A stretch of DNA of 54,721 nt from an uncultured Clostridia bacterium (lineage in GTDB: Bacteria; Bacillota; Clostridia; Christensenellales; Borkfalkiaceae): the NCBI GenBank assembly GCA_944376335.1, contig CALWCH010000011.1:1-54721 (forward strand), read 5' to 3'. Positions 25,027-34,325 of the stretch are shown here, piece by piece (the stretch's first letter is position 1; every line of letters starts with the position of its first letter). The notes under the pieces were generated by a model. That model was not told the origin of the DNA, searched no databases, and saw nothing but the letters and a program-made list of their open reading frames with translations. A program made the translations under genes and the position numbers.

Positions 25027-25876
25027 GGGAAAGCTCCTTTATATAGCGTCTGAGTGCGTCCCGCCAATCGGGCAGCGGCGTAAAGCCGTTCTCTAAAAGT
25101 TTGCTCTTATCGAGGCGGGAATTGAAAGGGCGCGCCGCCTTGGAAAGGCCATACTCCGCGGTCGAAACGGGGATGACGTTGACGGGAAGCCCCGCCTCTT
25201 GGAAGATGGCGCAGGCGAAGTCGTACCAACTCAAAAAGCCGCCCTCGTTGGTCGCGTGATAGGTGCCGTATTTTTCCGTCTCGATCATGTCGACTAAAAG
25301 GCGCGCAAGGTCGGGCGTATAGGTGGGCGTGCCCACTTGATCGTTGACGACGCGGAGAGAAGAATGAGACTTTGCAAGGCGCAGCATGGTCTTTACAAAA
25401 TTATTGCCGTTGAGGCCGAACACCCACGCGATGCGCACGATGAAGTGACACGGTGTCAGCTCAAAAACGGCATTTTCGCCCGCCAATTTCGACATTCCGT
25501 ACACGTTCTGCGGCGCAAAATGCGTCTCATCGGCGCGCCACGGGGCGGTGCCTGTGCCGTCAAAGACGTAGTCGGTGGAAAGGTACAAGAGCTTCGCGCC
25601 CACGGCCGCCGCCGCTTTTGCAACGTGTTTTGTGCCCTCGGCGTTGACTGCAAACACCTTCTCTCTGTTGTCCTCGGCGGCGTCAACTTGCGTCCAGGCG
25701 GCGCAATGAATGACGGCATCGGGATGAATGTTCTCAATATATTTTAATACAGAATATTCATCTGTGATATCGAGTTCGGGAAGATCGCACCCGAACGCCT
25801 CATGCCCGCGGCTGAGAAGCTCCGTTACAACGTCCGTGCCCAGCTGCCCGCGCGCGCCAGTCACTACCACTTTCAT
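25010..25876 (-). CDS. rfbD: dTDP-4-dehydrorhamnose reductase
   Basis: A 288-aa short-chain-dehydrogenase-type RmlD. NAD(P)-binding GARGQLGTDVV at the N-terminus, HCAAWTQVDAAEDN, STDYVFDGTGTAPW, and catalytic YGMSKLAGEN are visible. It reduces dTDP-4-dehydro-L-rhamnose to dTDP-L-rhamnose. The start at 25876 (MKVVVTGARG) is coupled by ATGA overlap to rmlB; a longer upstream frame lies within rmlB and is spurious. Confidence 0.93.
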   Translation of the reverse strand: MKVVVTGARGQLGTDVVTELLSRGHEAFGCDLPELDITDEYSVLKYIENIHPDAVIHCAAWTQVDAAEDNREKVFAVNAEGTKHVAKAAAAVGAKLLYLSTDYVFDGTGTAPWRADETHFAPQNVYGMSKLAGENAVFELTPCHFIVRIAWVFGLNGNNFVKTMLRLAKSHSSLRVVNDQVGTPTYTPDLARLLVDMIETEKYGTYHATNEGGFLSWYDFACAIFQEAGLPVNVIPVSTAEYGLSKAARPFNSRLDKSKLLENGFTPLPDWRDALRRYIKELSLADHS

Positions 25877-26895
25877 TTGCGGTCTCCGTACATCTTTTGG
25901 TAATAATTTTGATACTCGCCCGAGACGATCTCTTCCCACCAATCGCGGTTTGTAAGATACCACTCAATTGTCTTTTTGAGACCATCTTGAAATTTCGTTT
26001 CGGGCAGCCAACCGAGTTCGGTATGGATCTTCGTCGGGTCGATGGCGTAGCGCATATCGTGCCCCTTACGGTCGGCCACAAAGGTGATGAGGCTCTCGCT
26101 CTTTCCGAGCTCCTTTAAGATGAGTTTTACGATATCGATATTTCTCATCTCATTGTGACCGCCTACATTATAAATTTCCCCAATTCTTCCATTGTGCAGA
26201 ATGAGGTCGATCGCCCTGCAATGGTCCTCCACATACAGCCAATCGCGCACATTTTCCCCCGTTCCGTACACGGGAAGCGGCTTATTTGCCAAGGTGTTTA
26301 TGATCATGAGCGGAATGAGCTTCTCGGGAAAATGATAGGGCCCGTAGTTGTTGGAGCAGCGCGAAATGGTCACGGGCAGCCCGTAGGTGCGGTGGTAGGC
26401 GAGGACCAAGAGATCGGCGCTCGCCTTGGACGCAGAATACGGGCTCGAGGTATGCAGCGGCGTCTCTTCCGTGAAGAATAAATCGGGCCTATTGAGCGGC
26501 AGATCGCCGTACACTTCGTCCGTCGAGACCTGATGATAGCGCGAAATTCCGTACGTTCTGCACGCATCCAAAAGCACGGACGTGCCCAAAATGTTGGTCT
26601 CCAAAAAGACGGACGGGTTCTCGATGGAGCGGTCGACATGGCTCTCCGCCGCAAAATTGACGACGACATCGGGTTTTTCTTCCTCAAAGAGGGCGAAAAT
26701 GCCCGCTCTGTCGCAGATATCCAGCTTTACAAAGCGGAAATTGGGCGCGTCCATCACGCTTGAAAGCGTCGAAAGATTGCCCGCATAGGTGAGCTTATCA
26801 ATGCAGACGATGCGGTAATCGGGGTGGGTTTTCAGCATATGGAAGATGAAGTTACTGCCGATAAACCCCGCCCCGCCTGTGACGAATATGGTCAT
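25873..26895 (-). CDS. rfbB: dTDP-glucose 4,6-dehydratase
   Basis: A 340-aa RmlB with the NAD-binding motif TGGAGFIGSNFIFHML, the catalytic region STDEVYGDLP, TPLHTSSPYSASKASAD (Tyr-xxx-Lys) and RCSNNYGPYHFPEKLIP. It makes dTDP-4-keto-6-deoxyglucose from dTDP-glucose, the second step of rhamnose nucleotide synthesis. Its stop and start overlap those of its neighbours (ATGA on both sides), so the operon is translated in a coupled chain. Confidence 0.95.
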   Translation of the reverse strand: MTIFVTGGAGFIGSNFIFHMLKTHPDYRIVCIDKLTYAGNLSTLSSVMDAPNFRFVKLDICDRAGIFALFEEEKPDVVVNFAAESHVDRSIENPSVFLETNILGTSVLLDACRTYGISRYHQVSTDEVYGDLPLNRPDLFFTEETPLHTSSPYSASKASADLLVLAYHRTYGLPVTISRCSNNYGPYHFPEKLIPLMIINTLANKPLPVYGTGENVRDWLYVEDHCRAIDLILHNGRIGEIYNVGGHNEMRNIDIVKLILKELGKSESLITFVADRKGHDMRYAIDPTKIHTELGWLPETKFQDGLKKTIEWYLTNRDWWEEIVSGEYQNYYQKMYGDRK

Positions 26896-27869
26896 ACTGT
26901 TTCTCCTTGTTGAGCGCCCTCCCCTTTGAGCTTAGAAAGATAGGGCGCGAAATCGTTGAGCGTCTCCTGATAGAGTTTGATCATTTTCCCGTGGCGCTCC
27001 GCTTCCCCTTTTCGACCGATAAGCAGCTCCAAAAAGCGCAGTTTCTTGAGTCCGCGGATGCGGACCTTCAAATAGTCTCTGACCCCCTTCTCGCCGTAGC
27101 GAAGGTAGAAAAAGCGAGGAAGACCGAGCAGCATGAGCTTTTCCCAATGCTCGTTGAAAGTCGTCTTGCGCTTTTTGACGCTGCCGCCCTCGAGGTGGTA
27201 CATCTGCGCCCACGGCACCGACATGACCGTATAATCAGTTTGTTTCGTCATGCGATACTGAAATTCCTCTTCCTCGGCGTACATGAAGATGACCTCGTCG
27301 AAGGGGTCGATCTCGTCGAACACCTTGCGGCGCACCATCATGTCTGCCCCGCACACCCAAGCGACGCGCTGAGCCTTGCCCGTATAGTTGTAGTCGTTCC
27401 TGCGCGGCGCAAGCTTCTTTAAGATGTTGCAGAGAATACTATTATCGCGCTTAAGCGAGCGAATGCTCTCAAACTGCTTGCGGCAGGAGTTCATGGGCTT
27501 GCCATTTATATCGAGCAAATTCCCCCCACATACACCGCATTTGGGGTCGCTCTCCATATAGTCATAAAGTATCTTGATAAAATTATTCTGAAAGAGAATA
27601 TCTGTGTTCAGCCAGAGGATATACTTTCCCGAAGCACGCTTGAGCCCCAGATTGAACGCTTTCGAGGTTCCCAAATTTCCGCCCGATTGCAGATAGACGA
27701 TTTTGTCGCCATACAGATCGCGGAGCTTTTCGCCCGAGCCGTCGGGAGAGGCGTTGTCGATGAGGATAATTTCATACGTTAAATCTTTTGTGTTTTTAAA
27801 GATACTGTTTAGAGCATCTTTCGTAAGATCAAACGTATTGTAGTTGATCATGATCACGGATACGTCCAT
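26892..27869 (-). CDS. Glycosyltransferase family 2 (rhamnosyltransferase-like)
   Basis: A 325-aa GT2 enzyme. The N-terminal GT-A fold has VSVIMINYNTFDLTKDAL, the nucleotide/metal region LWLNTDILFQNNF (the DxD position reads NTD) and CGADMMVRRKVFDEIDPFD followed by MYAEEEEFQYRM. This is the pattern of WbbL-like rhamnosyltransferases. It sits between rmlA and rmlB, so adding rhamnose to a lipid-linked glycan is the likely role. No transmembrane segment is apparent; it is probably membrane-associated through its basic C-terminal part. Confidence 0.88.
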   Translation of the reverse strand: MDVSVIMINYNTFDLTKDALNSIFKNTKDLTYEIILIDNASPDGSGEKLRDLYGDKIVYLQSGGNLGTSKAFNLGLKRASGKYILWLNTDILFQNNFIKILYDYMESDPKCGVCGGNLLDINGKPMNSCRKQFESIRSLKRDNSILCNILKKLAPRRNDYNYTGKAQRVAWVCGADMMVRRKVFDEIDPFDEVIFMYAEEEEFQYRMTKQTDYTVMSVPWAQMYHLEGGSVKKRKTTFNEHWEKLMLLGLPRFFYLRYGEKGVRDYLKVRIRGLKKLRFLELLIGRKGEAERHGKMIKLYQETLNDFAPYLSKLKGEGAQQGETV

Positions 27870-27881
27870 GCTTTTCTCCCG

Positions 27882-28766
27882 TCAGTAAAGGATCTTCCCC
27901 TCGGCGACCTGCTTTAAATGCTTCCCGTAGCCATTGTTCTTCATGAGTTCCGCCTGAGAGAGCAGCTGCTCCCTCGTGATCCACTCATTTTTATATGCAA
28001 TTTCCTCAATGCAGCTGATTTTTAAGCCCTGATGCTGCTCGATCATGCGCACAAAGGCGGTCGCATCGGCGAGGGACTCGTGCGTGCCCGTATCCAGCCA
28101 GGTGAACCCGCGGCCGAAAGTGATGACGTCGAGCTCTCCCGTTCTCAAATACTCCTGATTGACGGAGGTGATCTCCAGCTCCCCTCTTTGAGAGGGGCGG
28201 ATGTGCTTTGCCGTCTCCACCACGCTGTTCGGGTAAAAATAGAGCCCCACGACGGCGTAGTTGCTCTTGGGGGTTTGCGGCTTTTCCTCGATGGAGACCG
28301 CTCTCCCCTCGCCGTCGAACTCGACGACGCCGAAGCGCTCGGGGTCGGGCACATAGTAGCCGAACACGGTCGCCTTTTTCTCCTTCAGATTGGAGACGGC
28401 GCGGGAAAGCGCCCGCTTCAGGCCGTTGCCGTAGAAGATGTTGTCGCCCAGCACCATGCAGACGTCGTCTTGCCCGATAAAGTCCTCGCCGATGAGGAAC
28501 GCCTGCGCAAGCCCGCCCGGGGTGGGCTGAACGGCGTAGGAGAGATGAAGCCCCACCTTGCTGCCGTCGCCGAAGAGCGCCTCGAAGCGGGGCGTGTCCT
28601 CGGGAGTGGAGATAATCAAAATATCGCGAATGCCCGCCAGCATGAGCGTGGAGAGCGGGTAGTAGATCATGGGTTTATCGTAGACAGGCAGGAGCTGTTT
28701 GCTCGTGACCTTGGTGAGCGGATACAGCCTTGTTCCGCTGCCGCCCGCTAAGATGATGCCTTTCAT
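27882..28766 (-). CDS. rfbA: Glucose-1-phosphate thymidylyltransferase
   Basis: A 294-aa RmlA with the nucleotidyltransferase signature [45 protein letters not shown] and [15 protein letters not shown]. It forms dTDP-glucose from glucose-1-phosphate and dTTP, the first committed step. It is the first gene of the operon; ATG at 28766 follows AAAGGAGGAAC. It has its own sigma-A promoter 30 bp upstream of the start codon. Confidence 0.95.
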   Translation of the reverse strand: MKGIILAGGSGTRLYPLTKVTSKQLLPVYDKPMIYYPLSTLMLAGIRDILIISTPEDTPRFEALFGDGSKVGLHLSYAVQPTPGGLAQAFLIGEDFIGQDDVCMVLGDNIFYGNGLKRALSRAVSNLKEKKATVFGYYVPDPERFGVVEFDGEGRAVSIEEKPQTPKSNYAVVGLYFYPNSVVETAKHIRPSQRGELEITSVNQEYLRTGELDVITFGRGFTWLDTGTHESLADATAFVRMIEQHQGLKISCIEEIAYKNEWITREQLLSQAELMKNNGYGKHLKQVAEGKILY

Positions 28767-28795
28767 GAAGTTCCTCCTTTCGGATATACCCAAAT

Positions 28796-28824
28796 ATTAT
28801 AGCAAAGCTTTTAAAGAGAGGCAA
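28796..28824 (-). promoter_or_regulatory. Promoter of the rhamnose (rml) operon
   Basis: Extended -10 TGCTATAAT (hexamer 28796-28801) and TTGCCT (28819-28824) with a 17-bp spacer, read leftward. Confidence 0.75.
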
Positions 28825-28939
28825 GCAATTATCGCACGTTCCTATAAAGTACACCCGCCCGTCGCAAGGTTTCAATCTGCGTTCACAATTCGCAAAGGCA
28901 TTCTCGTTTGTGAAAGTTGTGTGAAAATCCCCCCCCCTC

Positions 28940-28967
28940 TTGAAAAGTAAGAAAATTATGATATAAT
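28940..28967 (+). promoter_or_regulatory. Promoter of the small membrane protein gene
   Basis: TTGAAA (28940-28945) and TATAAT (28962-28967) with a 16-bp spacer and a TG extended -10, 51 bp before the ATG. Confidence 0.75.
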
Positions 28968-29018
28968 GAAGCCATAGAATGATATGAAGTCCTTATTAAA
29001 ATAAGGCGAGGGGAAACT

Positions 29019-29411
29019 ATGACCTATAATGTCGGTGCAACAGTGTTATGGCTAGTTCTTTTGGGCTTCTTTTTGACGGGGATCGCGGTCGCCATGCCCG
29101 TAGTGCAGGCAAAGAAGGGCACGATCAAGCACTTCGGCGTCAAATGCATCCTCATTGCCGTAATTCTTCTCATTGCCTGCTGTTTTGCGGTACTCTATGC
29201 GTTCTATGGAGCAGATTCGATGCAGGTCGGCCCATCCGGTGCAGCCGGGAGCGTCGTCAATTTTGTCTCCGTGATCTTGCTCCCCATGTTCCTCATCTTT
29301 GCGGGATATTTTATCGTGCTCGGCGTCTTCTTCCCCGAACGCAAGTATGAAAAGAAGCAGGAAGAACGGGAGAAAAAGGCGCGCGAAAAGCACGAGCAGA
29401 ACAGCGACTGA
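29019..29411 (+). CDS. Small membrane protein of unknown function
   Basis: A 130-aa protein with three predicted membrane helices (about residues 7-29, 42-64 and 79-101) and a strongly charged, basic/acidic C-terminal tail (KYEKKQEEREKKAREKHEQ) likely to be in the cytosol. I do not recognise the family. It is the only gene in its transcript: its own promoter lies upstream and a strong bidirectional terminator follows. The start is preceded by GGCGAGGGG. Confidence 0.7.
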   Translation: MTYNVGATVLWLVLLGFFLTGIAVAMPVVQAKKGTIKHFGVKCILIAVILLIACCFAVLYAFYGADSMQVGPSGAAGSVVNFVSVILLPMFLIFAGYFIVLGVFFPERKYEKKQEEREKKAREKHEQNSD

Positions 29412-29427
29412 CTTCAAGGAATTAAAA

Positions 29428-29460
29428 GACGCAGGCCGGGTTGGCCTGCGTCCTCTTTTA
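29428..29460. terminator. Bidirectional terminator between convergent genes
   Basis: GACGCAGGCC and GGCCTGCGTC form a perfect 10-bp stem (29428-29452) with T-rich sequence on the right and AAAA on the left. It serves the membrane protein gene and the LysR gene. Confidence 0.9.
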
Positions 29461-29471
29461 TGCGATGAAGT

Positions 29472-30362
29472 TTAACCCTCGCGGAAGAGTTCCAGAAAGG
29501 CGCGGAGGGCGTAGGAGATGCTCGTGTTCTTGGGGAGCGCCACCCCCACCGAGCGGGAAGGCATTGCGGGGGTCACTTCGATCTCGAAGATGGAGCCGTC
29601 CGCAGCCTCGGGCAGCATGTATTCTCTCGGGATGCAGCCGATGCCCATGCCCTCTTTTACAAGCTTCTTCATAAAGCCCCAGCTGTCGACCTCGATGGTC
29701 GGGCGGAAGCGGATGCCGAGACTCGTGCAAAAGTGGTCGACGGCGCTGCGCGCAACGGTGTGCGGCTCCATCAGAAGGAGCGGCTCGTCCGTAAGCTCCC
29801 ATAAGGGAACGGGGCGGCCGCGGAAGCGCTCGAACCCCTTGCCGGCGATGAACACGTCGTTTAGAAGCATGATGGTCTGCCGAACGACGATGCCGTCGTC
29901 CTCGGGAATGGGGAAGTTTAAAAAGCCGACGTCGCAGCGGTCGGTCTTTAACTGCTCGATGGTCTTGGGGGAGACGTCGGAGAGAAGTTCAAATTTGACG
30001 TCGGGATAGAGCGCGTGATACTTTACGAGCTTCTCCGCGAGGACGTACTGAAAGATGGTCTCCGAAGCGCCGATGCGCAGCGTGCCCGTGGCGCTCTTTT
30101 TGAGCTCGGAGAGCCTGCTCTCCACCCCGTCTAAAAGCTGCAGGGCGCGGGAGACGTCCTCAAAGACGAGATCGCCCCCCTGCTTGGTGAGCTCCATGCC
30201 CTTGTGCACGCGGTTGAACAGCGTGGTGCCGAGCTGATTTTCGAGCTGACGGATGGCCTGCGAGACGGCGGGCTGGGAGATATACAGCTCCTGAGCAGCT
30301 TTTGTGAGGCTCCCGCATTTTGCGACCGTGTAAAACACGCGGTAGAGTTCTAAATTGACCAT
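29472..30362 (-). CDS. LysR-family transcriptional regulator
   Basis: A 296-aa LysR regulator: winged helix at residues 1-60 (TKAAQELYISQPAVSQAIRQ) and a two-lobe effector domain from ~90 (LRIGASETIFQYVLAEKL; RCDVGFLNFPI). The overall shape resembles CysL/CbbR-type activators. Start at 30362 (MVNLELYRVF), preceded by GGAGAG; a longer frame is unlikely. It follows mnmE by 38 bp in the same direction, so it may be partly co-transcribed with it. Target genes are not evident nearby. Confidence 0.88.
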   Translation of the reverse strand: MVNLELYRVFYTVAKCGSLTKAAQELYISQPAVSQAIRQLENQLGTTLFNRVHKGMELTKQGGDLVFEDVSRALQLLDGVESRLSELKKSATGTLRIGASETIFQYVLAEKLVKYHALYPDVKFELLSDVSPKTIEQLKTDRCDVGFLNFPIPEDDGIVVRQTIMLLNDVFIAGKGFERFRGRPVPLWELTDEPLLLMEPHTVARSAVDHFCTSLGIRFRPTIEVDSWGFMKKLVKEGMGIGCIPREYMLPEAADGSIFEIEVTPAMPSRSVGVALPKNTSISYALRAFLELFREG

Positions 30363-30400
30363 ACTCTCTCCTTTGCATGGCGATGCCGCCAAACGTTCGC

Positions 30401-31687
30401 TTATTTTCCGACGCAGAATTTCGAAAAAATTTCGGTGATGATGTCCTCGGTGGCACTCTCGCCGCTGATAAGCCCCAATGCGACATAGGCGCGCTTGATG
30501 TCCTCGGCGTAGAGTTCGGAAGGAAGCCCTTCGGAAATGGCGCGGCGGGCGGCACGAACGGCCTCGTTCGCCTCCTTTACTGCGCGAAAGTGGCGCTCTT
30601 CCAAAAGATACACGCCGTCGTTCTCCCTGCCGAAGCCTGCTTCATAGATGCGCTCTTTGAGCTCTTCGATGCCCTCGCCCGTCACGGCGGAGACGGAGAT
30701 GTCGGCATCGCGCTTTTCGCCCAGATCGCTCTTGGAGCCCACGACAATGAGGGCTGCCCCTTCGGGGAGGGCGGGTTTTTCGTCGTCCTCGCGCACCCAG
30801 ACGACGACGTCGGCACGCTCCAGGGCGGCGCGGGCGCGGCGGATGCCCTCTCTTTCGATTTCCCCCTCCCCCTCACGAAGGCCCGCCGTGTCGGTGAGAA
30901 GGAAGAGGACGCCGTTGAGCTCGAGGGAGGCTTCGACGATATCGCGCGTGGTGCCTGCCTCGGAAGAGACGATCGCCCTGTCATAGCCCAGGAGGGCGTT
31001 GAGGAGCGAGCTCTTGCCGGCATTCGGCTTGCCGCAGAGGACGACATTGACCCCCTCGCGGATGCGCTTGCCGGCGCGGTACTGCTTTAAGAGGGCGAAA
31101 AGGCCGCTCTCGACGACAGAGAGGCGTTGATCGCTCGATTTGCCCGTCTCGATGGAGAGGTCCTCTTCGGGGTAGTCGACGTCGGCATCCACCTCGGCGA
31201 GGCACTCCTTTAAGAGCGCCTGCAGGCGTTTGCCCTCTTTGGTGAGCTTTTCGCCATAGAGAAGATAGCCCGCCTTTGCCTGCGCTTCCGAGCGGGCGGA
31301 GATCATCTCCCCGAGGCCCTCGGCGGCGGAGAGGGAGAGCTTGCCGTTTAAGAAGGCGCGGCGGGTGAACTCCCCCGCCTCGGCAGGGCGGGCGCCTAAA
31401 TCAAATGTGCGCTTTAAGACGGCGCGGGCGATCTCCACCCCGCCGTGGCAGTGAAATTCCACTGTGTCCTCACCCGTGAAGGAATGAGGGGCTTTGAAAT
31501 AGACGCACATGCCGAAGTCGGTGAGCGTGCCGCCGTCGATGGTGCCCGCATACAGGCGGTTGGGCTCGAATTCCCCCTTGCGGGAGAACATCTGCTTTGC
31601 GAGCGGGAGCGATTCCTCACCGCTCACACGGATGATGGCAACCCCGCCCGTGCCCTGCGCCGTGGCGATCGCCGAGATGAGTTCCAT
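30401..31687 (-). CDS. mnmE: tRNA uridine-5-carboxymethylaminomethyl(34) synthesis GTPase MnmE
   Basis: A 428-aa MnmE, slightly shorter than the usual ~450-460. The N-terminal folate-binding domain (ISAIATAQGTGGVAIIRVSG), helical domain, embedded G domain (G1 GKPNAGKSSLLNALL, G3 DTAG, G4 SKSD) and the C-terminal FCVGK, whose Cys is needed for activity, are all present. With MnmG it modifies the wobble uridine of several tRNAs. It has its own promoter and is followed by a LysR gene. Confidence 0.95.
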   Translation of the reverse strand: MELISAIATAQGTGGVAIIRVSGEESLPLAKQMFSRKGEFEPNRLYAGTIDGGTLTDFGMCVYFKAPHSFTGEDTVEFHCHGGVEIARAVLKRTFDLGARPAEAGEFTRRAFLNGKLSLSAAEGLGEMISARSEAQAKAGYLLYGEKLTKEGKRLQALLKECLAEVDADVDYPEEDLSIETGKSSDQRLSVVESGLFALLKQYRAGKRIREGVNVVLCGKPNAGKSSLLNALLGYDRAIVSSEAGTTRDIVEASLELNGVLFLLTDTAGLREGEGEIEREGIRRARAALERADVVVWVREDDEKPALPEGAALIVVGSKSDLGEKRDADISVSAVTGEGIEELKERIYEAGFGRENDGVYLLEERHFRAVKEANEAVRAARRAISEGLPSELYAEDIKRAYVALGLISGESATEDIITEIFSKFCVGK

Positions 31688-31754
31688 AAGCGTCTCCTAT
31701 ATCTTCGCCGTGAATATCCCGACGGTGCATAACCTACTATAATCTTTGTTTATA

Positions 31755-31783
31755 ATTATAGCAAACTCGCCGTCGGATGTAAA
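31755..31783 (-). promoter_or_regulatory. Promoter of mnmE
   Basis: Extended -10 TGCTATAAT (hexamer 31755-31760) and TTTACA (31778-31783), 17-bp spacer, leaving a leader of about 60 nt. Confidence 0.7.
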
Positions 31784-31798
31784 CCGATTTTTGCATTC

Positions 31799-31827
31799 AA
31801 AACGGCTCCCCGCTCGGGGGGAGCCGT
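31799..31827 (-). terminator. Rho-independent terminator after the ecf-truA operon
   Basis: ACGGCTCCCC and GGGGAGCCGT (31802-31827) form a 10-bp stem followed leftward by a short TTTT run, just past the stop at 31834. Confidence 0.8.
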
Positions 31828-31833
31828 AAAAGT

Positions 31834-32748
31834 TTACTTCTTGTCGTTAAATTCCGAGAAGGGATCGTCGTCCGAACTGTTGGAGCCGCCGGAGCCGCCC
31901 GAATTGGTGTTTTCGGGGCCGCCGAAGCCTTCGAAGGGGTCGGGGGCGTTGTTTTGGGTGTTCCCGCCGTAGGGACCGCTCTGAGGGCCATAGGGGCCGT
32001 TTCCGCCGTAGGGGCCATTCTGAGGGCCATAGGGGCCGTTGCCGCGCATATACGCCTGCGTGCGGCGGCGGATGTAGTCGTTATAGTCGACGGGGGCGTT
32101 GTTCCTCACCGCGAAGATGGTGAACCCTCTGAAGGGCAGAATGGACGAGAGGAAGGCAAGCAAAATGGGCCCGCGGGCGTAGTACTTGCGGAAGAAGGCG
32201 ATGTAGAGGACGCAGAAGAAGATGAGGACGAAGAACCACACGAGGTAGGCCACGAGCCCGCCGTAGGTGATGGATGGTTCGACCCACGAGGGCAAATCGG
32301 CATTGGGCTGGCCGATGAGCACGTTGTCGGTAACTTCAAGCGTGAGGTACTGCGGGAAGTAGGAGATGACCGTTGCGACCAACACGAAGATCTGCAAGGC
32401 GACGTAGGCGATCTCCGACAGCATGGCATAAAGCCCCACGCGCTTCATCTTTTGGCCGAAGAACTGCGTCTCGCCCGCAAGTTTGCCCGCATAATAGGTG
32501 TTGAAGAAGGGAAGGAATGCCATCCAGCGGTGCTTGAGCCCCTGCTTCTTGGCGAGCTTATTTAGCCCGATGCCGCCGAAGAGCAGCAGGACAAGATAGA
32601 CGCCCAAAACGCAGAGCGCCGAAATGAAGTAATAGCTCAAGACGATGTTTGAAAAGTCGTAGACGTCGTTGATCTCGGGTTTGATGATGAAGTTGATGAT
32701 CTCCGACATGAACAACATGGGAATATTGAATAATTCAAAAAATTCCAT
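31834..32748 (-). CDS. Membrane protein with a C-terminal Gly-Pro-Tyr repeat tail
   Basis: A 304-aa protein. Residues ~1-215 hold about five hydrophobic helices with a central soluble loop (LNKLAKKQGLKHRWMAFLPF). The last ~75 residues are low-complexity: four copies of a GPYG unit (NGPYGPQ, NGPYGGNGPYGPQ, SGPYGG), then a Gly/Ser/Asn stretch and an acidic end. The first half resembles uncharacterised Clostridia membrane proteins; no function is assigned. It follows truA by 9 bp in the ecf operon. The second of two adjacent ATGs (32748) gives the better spacing from AAGGAGG. Confidence 0.7.
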   Translation of the reverse strand: MEFFELFNIPMLFMSEIINFIIKPEINDVYDFSNIVLSYYFISALCVLGVYLVLLLFGGIGLNKLAKKQGLKHRWMAFLPFFNTYYAGKLAGETQFFGQKMKRVGLYAMLSEIAYVALQIFVLVATVISYFPQYLTLEVTDNVLIGQPNADLPSWVEPSITYGGLVAYLVWFFVLIFFCVLYIAFFRKYYARGPILLAFLSSILPFRGFTIFAVRNNAPVDYNDYIRRRTQAYMRGNGPYGPQNGPYGGNGPYGPQSGPYGGNTQNNAPDPFEGFGGPENTNSGGSGGSNSSDDDPFSEFNDKK

Positions 32749-32757
32749 CATTCCTCC

Positions 32758-33516
32758 TTACGGGAACAAATCTTTTATGCCGTAGTCGACGCTCTCGAGC
32801 ACAAGCCCGCGGGCCGGCATCGTTGCAGAGAGAGCGCTCCGCTCCCCCGTCTGAAAGGCGCGCGTGATCCCCTCCGGCTTGCCGCAGCCGACTGCAAACA
32901 GTTCGCCCGCGAGGATGCGCACCATGTTGTAGAGAAATCCGTTGCCCGTGACGCGCACCGTGTAGAGCGTGCCGAACGGGATGGACTGCTTTTCGATCTT
33001 TACTTTATAGATTTTCCTCTCGCTTGTCTTGGAGGTGTAGCCCGAGGCGCGGAAGGCAGCAAAGTCGTGCGTTCCCTTAAGGAGCTTTGCGGCTTCCTTC
33101 ATCTTATTTAATTCGGGCTTGAATTTCAGCCGTGCCGCATAGCGGGAAACAAGAGGAAGTTCGCTCTTTGCAAAATACGCCCTGTAGCAATACGTCTTGC
33201 GCTTTGCCTGCCGCGTGACGTCGAAGTTTTCGGGTGCGGCGATGCTTCTCAACACTTTTACGTCGGGCGGAAGCTGTGTATTGAGGCACTCCCTGAGCTT
33301 TTCTGCGGGCACGTTGTCGGGGAAGTCCCCTTCGACCACTTGGCCGATGGCATGCACGCCCGCGTCCGTCCTGCCGCTCGCGGTGAGCGTGACGGGGATA
33401 GAAAACGCCCGCTCCGCCGCCTCTTCCATCACCTGCTGCACGGTGCGCTTTCCCTTCTGACGCTGCCAGCCCGAGAAGTCGGTGCCGTCGTAACTTACTA
33501 AAAGGAGCGCCTTCAT
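32758..33516 (-). CDS. truA: tRNA pseudouridine(38-40) synthase TruA
   Basis: A 252-aa TruA with the catalytic Asp in SGRTDAGVHAIGQVV, an N-terminal YDGTDFSGWQRQKGKRTVQQ and the C-terminal NGFLYNMVRILAGEL. It makes pseudouridine at positions 38-40 of tRNA anticodon arms. It is coupled to ecfT by ATGA overlap; ecfA1-ecfA2-ecfT-truA is a common Firmicute gene order. Start at 33516; an upstream in-frame extension lies within ecfT. Confidence 0.95.
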   Translation of the reverse strand: MKALLLVSYDGTDFSGWQRQKGKRTVQQVMEEAAERAFSIPVTLTASGRTDAGVHAIGQVVEGDFPDNVPAEKLRECLNTQLPPDVKVLRSIAAPENFDVTRQAKRKTYCYRAYFAKSELPLVSRYAARLKFKPELNKMKEAAKLLKGTHDFAAFRASGYTSKTSERKIYKVKIEKQSIPFGTLYTVRVTGNGFLYNMVRILAGELFAVGCGKPEGITRAFQTGERSALSATMPARGLVLESVDYGIKDLFP

Positions 33517-34325
33517 ACCGTTGCCCCCAGGTAAATTTTGAGGAGCACCACGCCCGTGATGAGCGCCGCGATGAGAAGGAAGGCGAGGACATCTCTCCAA
33601 GTGAAGCGCAGCTTCTTAAACTTGGTGCGCTTCTTGCCGCCCGTGTAGCAGCGCGCCTCCATCGCGTCGCCGAGCTCCTCTGCCCTTCTAAAGGAGGAGA
33701 GAAGCAGCGGGATGAGCACGGGGATGACCGCCTTGACGCGGCTTACAAGCCCGCCCGTCTCAAAATTGGCGCCCCTCGCCTTCTGGGCATTCATGATGCG
33801 CTCCGTCTCGTCGATGAGGATGGGAATGTAGCGGAGCGCGATGCTCATGATCTGGGCAAGCTCCCTGACGGGGAATCTGATCCAGGTGAGCGGATAGAGC
33901 AAACTCTCGATACCGTCGGTGAGGGCGACAGGGGTCGTCGTATAGGTGAGAAGAGACGAACAGGTGATGAGAAGGACCAGCCTTACGACGAGGAAGGCGC
34001 TGAAGATGATGCCCTCTTTCGTGATGGTGAAGATCCACCATTCGGCGTACACCGTCTCTCCGTTGTAGAAGAGAAGGTTCAGGACCGTCGTAAAGATGAT
34101 GAGAAAGAGGATGCCCTTGATGGCCTTGAATACCCGAAGGACGGGCACACGCGAAAAACCGATGGCAAGGATGAGGACGAAAAGACAGCACGCGAGCCCC
34201 GCAAAGTTGTTGGCAAGGAAGATCGCGACGATATAGGCGATGAGGAAGAGTATCTTGAGGCGGGGGTCGAGGTTGTGAACGAAGGACTTTGTCGGGTAGT
34301 ACTGCCCGAATGCGACATCTTTCAC
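33513..34325 (-). CDS. ecfT: Energy-coupling factor transporter transmembrane protein EcfT
   Basis: A 270-aa EcfT with an N-terminal FVHNLDPRLKILFLIAYIV, several membrane helices and the two coupling-helix motifs: AQKARGANFE in the first and AMEARCY in the second. It scaffolds the ECF vitamin transporter and links the ATPases to interchangeable S components, one of which (folate) is encoded at 43514. The start is GTG at 34325, overlapping the ecfA2 stop (GTGA). Confidence 0.93.
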   Translation of the reverse strand: MKDVAFGQYYPTKSFVHNLDPRLKILFLIAYIVAIFLANNFAGLACCLFVLILAIGFSRVPVLRVFKAIKGILFLIIFTTVLNLLFYNGETVYAEWWIFTITKEGIIFSAFLVVRLVLLITCSSLLTYTTTPVALTDGIESLLYPLTWIRFPVRELAQIMSIALRYIPILIDETERIMNAQKARGANFETGGLVSRVKAVIPVLIPLLLSSFRRAEELGDAMEARCYTGGKKRTKFKKLRFTWRDVLAFLLIAALITGVVLLKIYLGATV

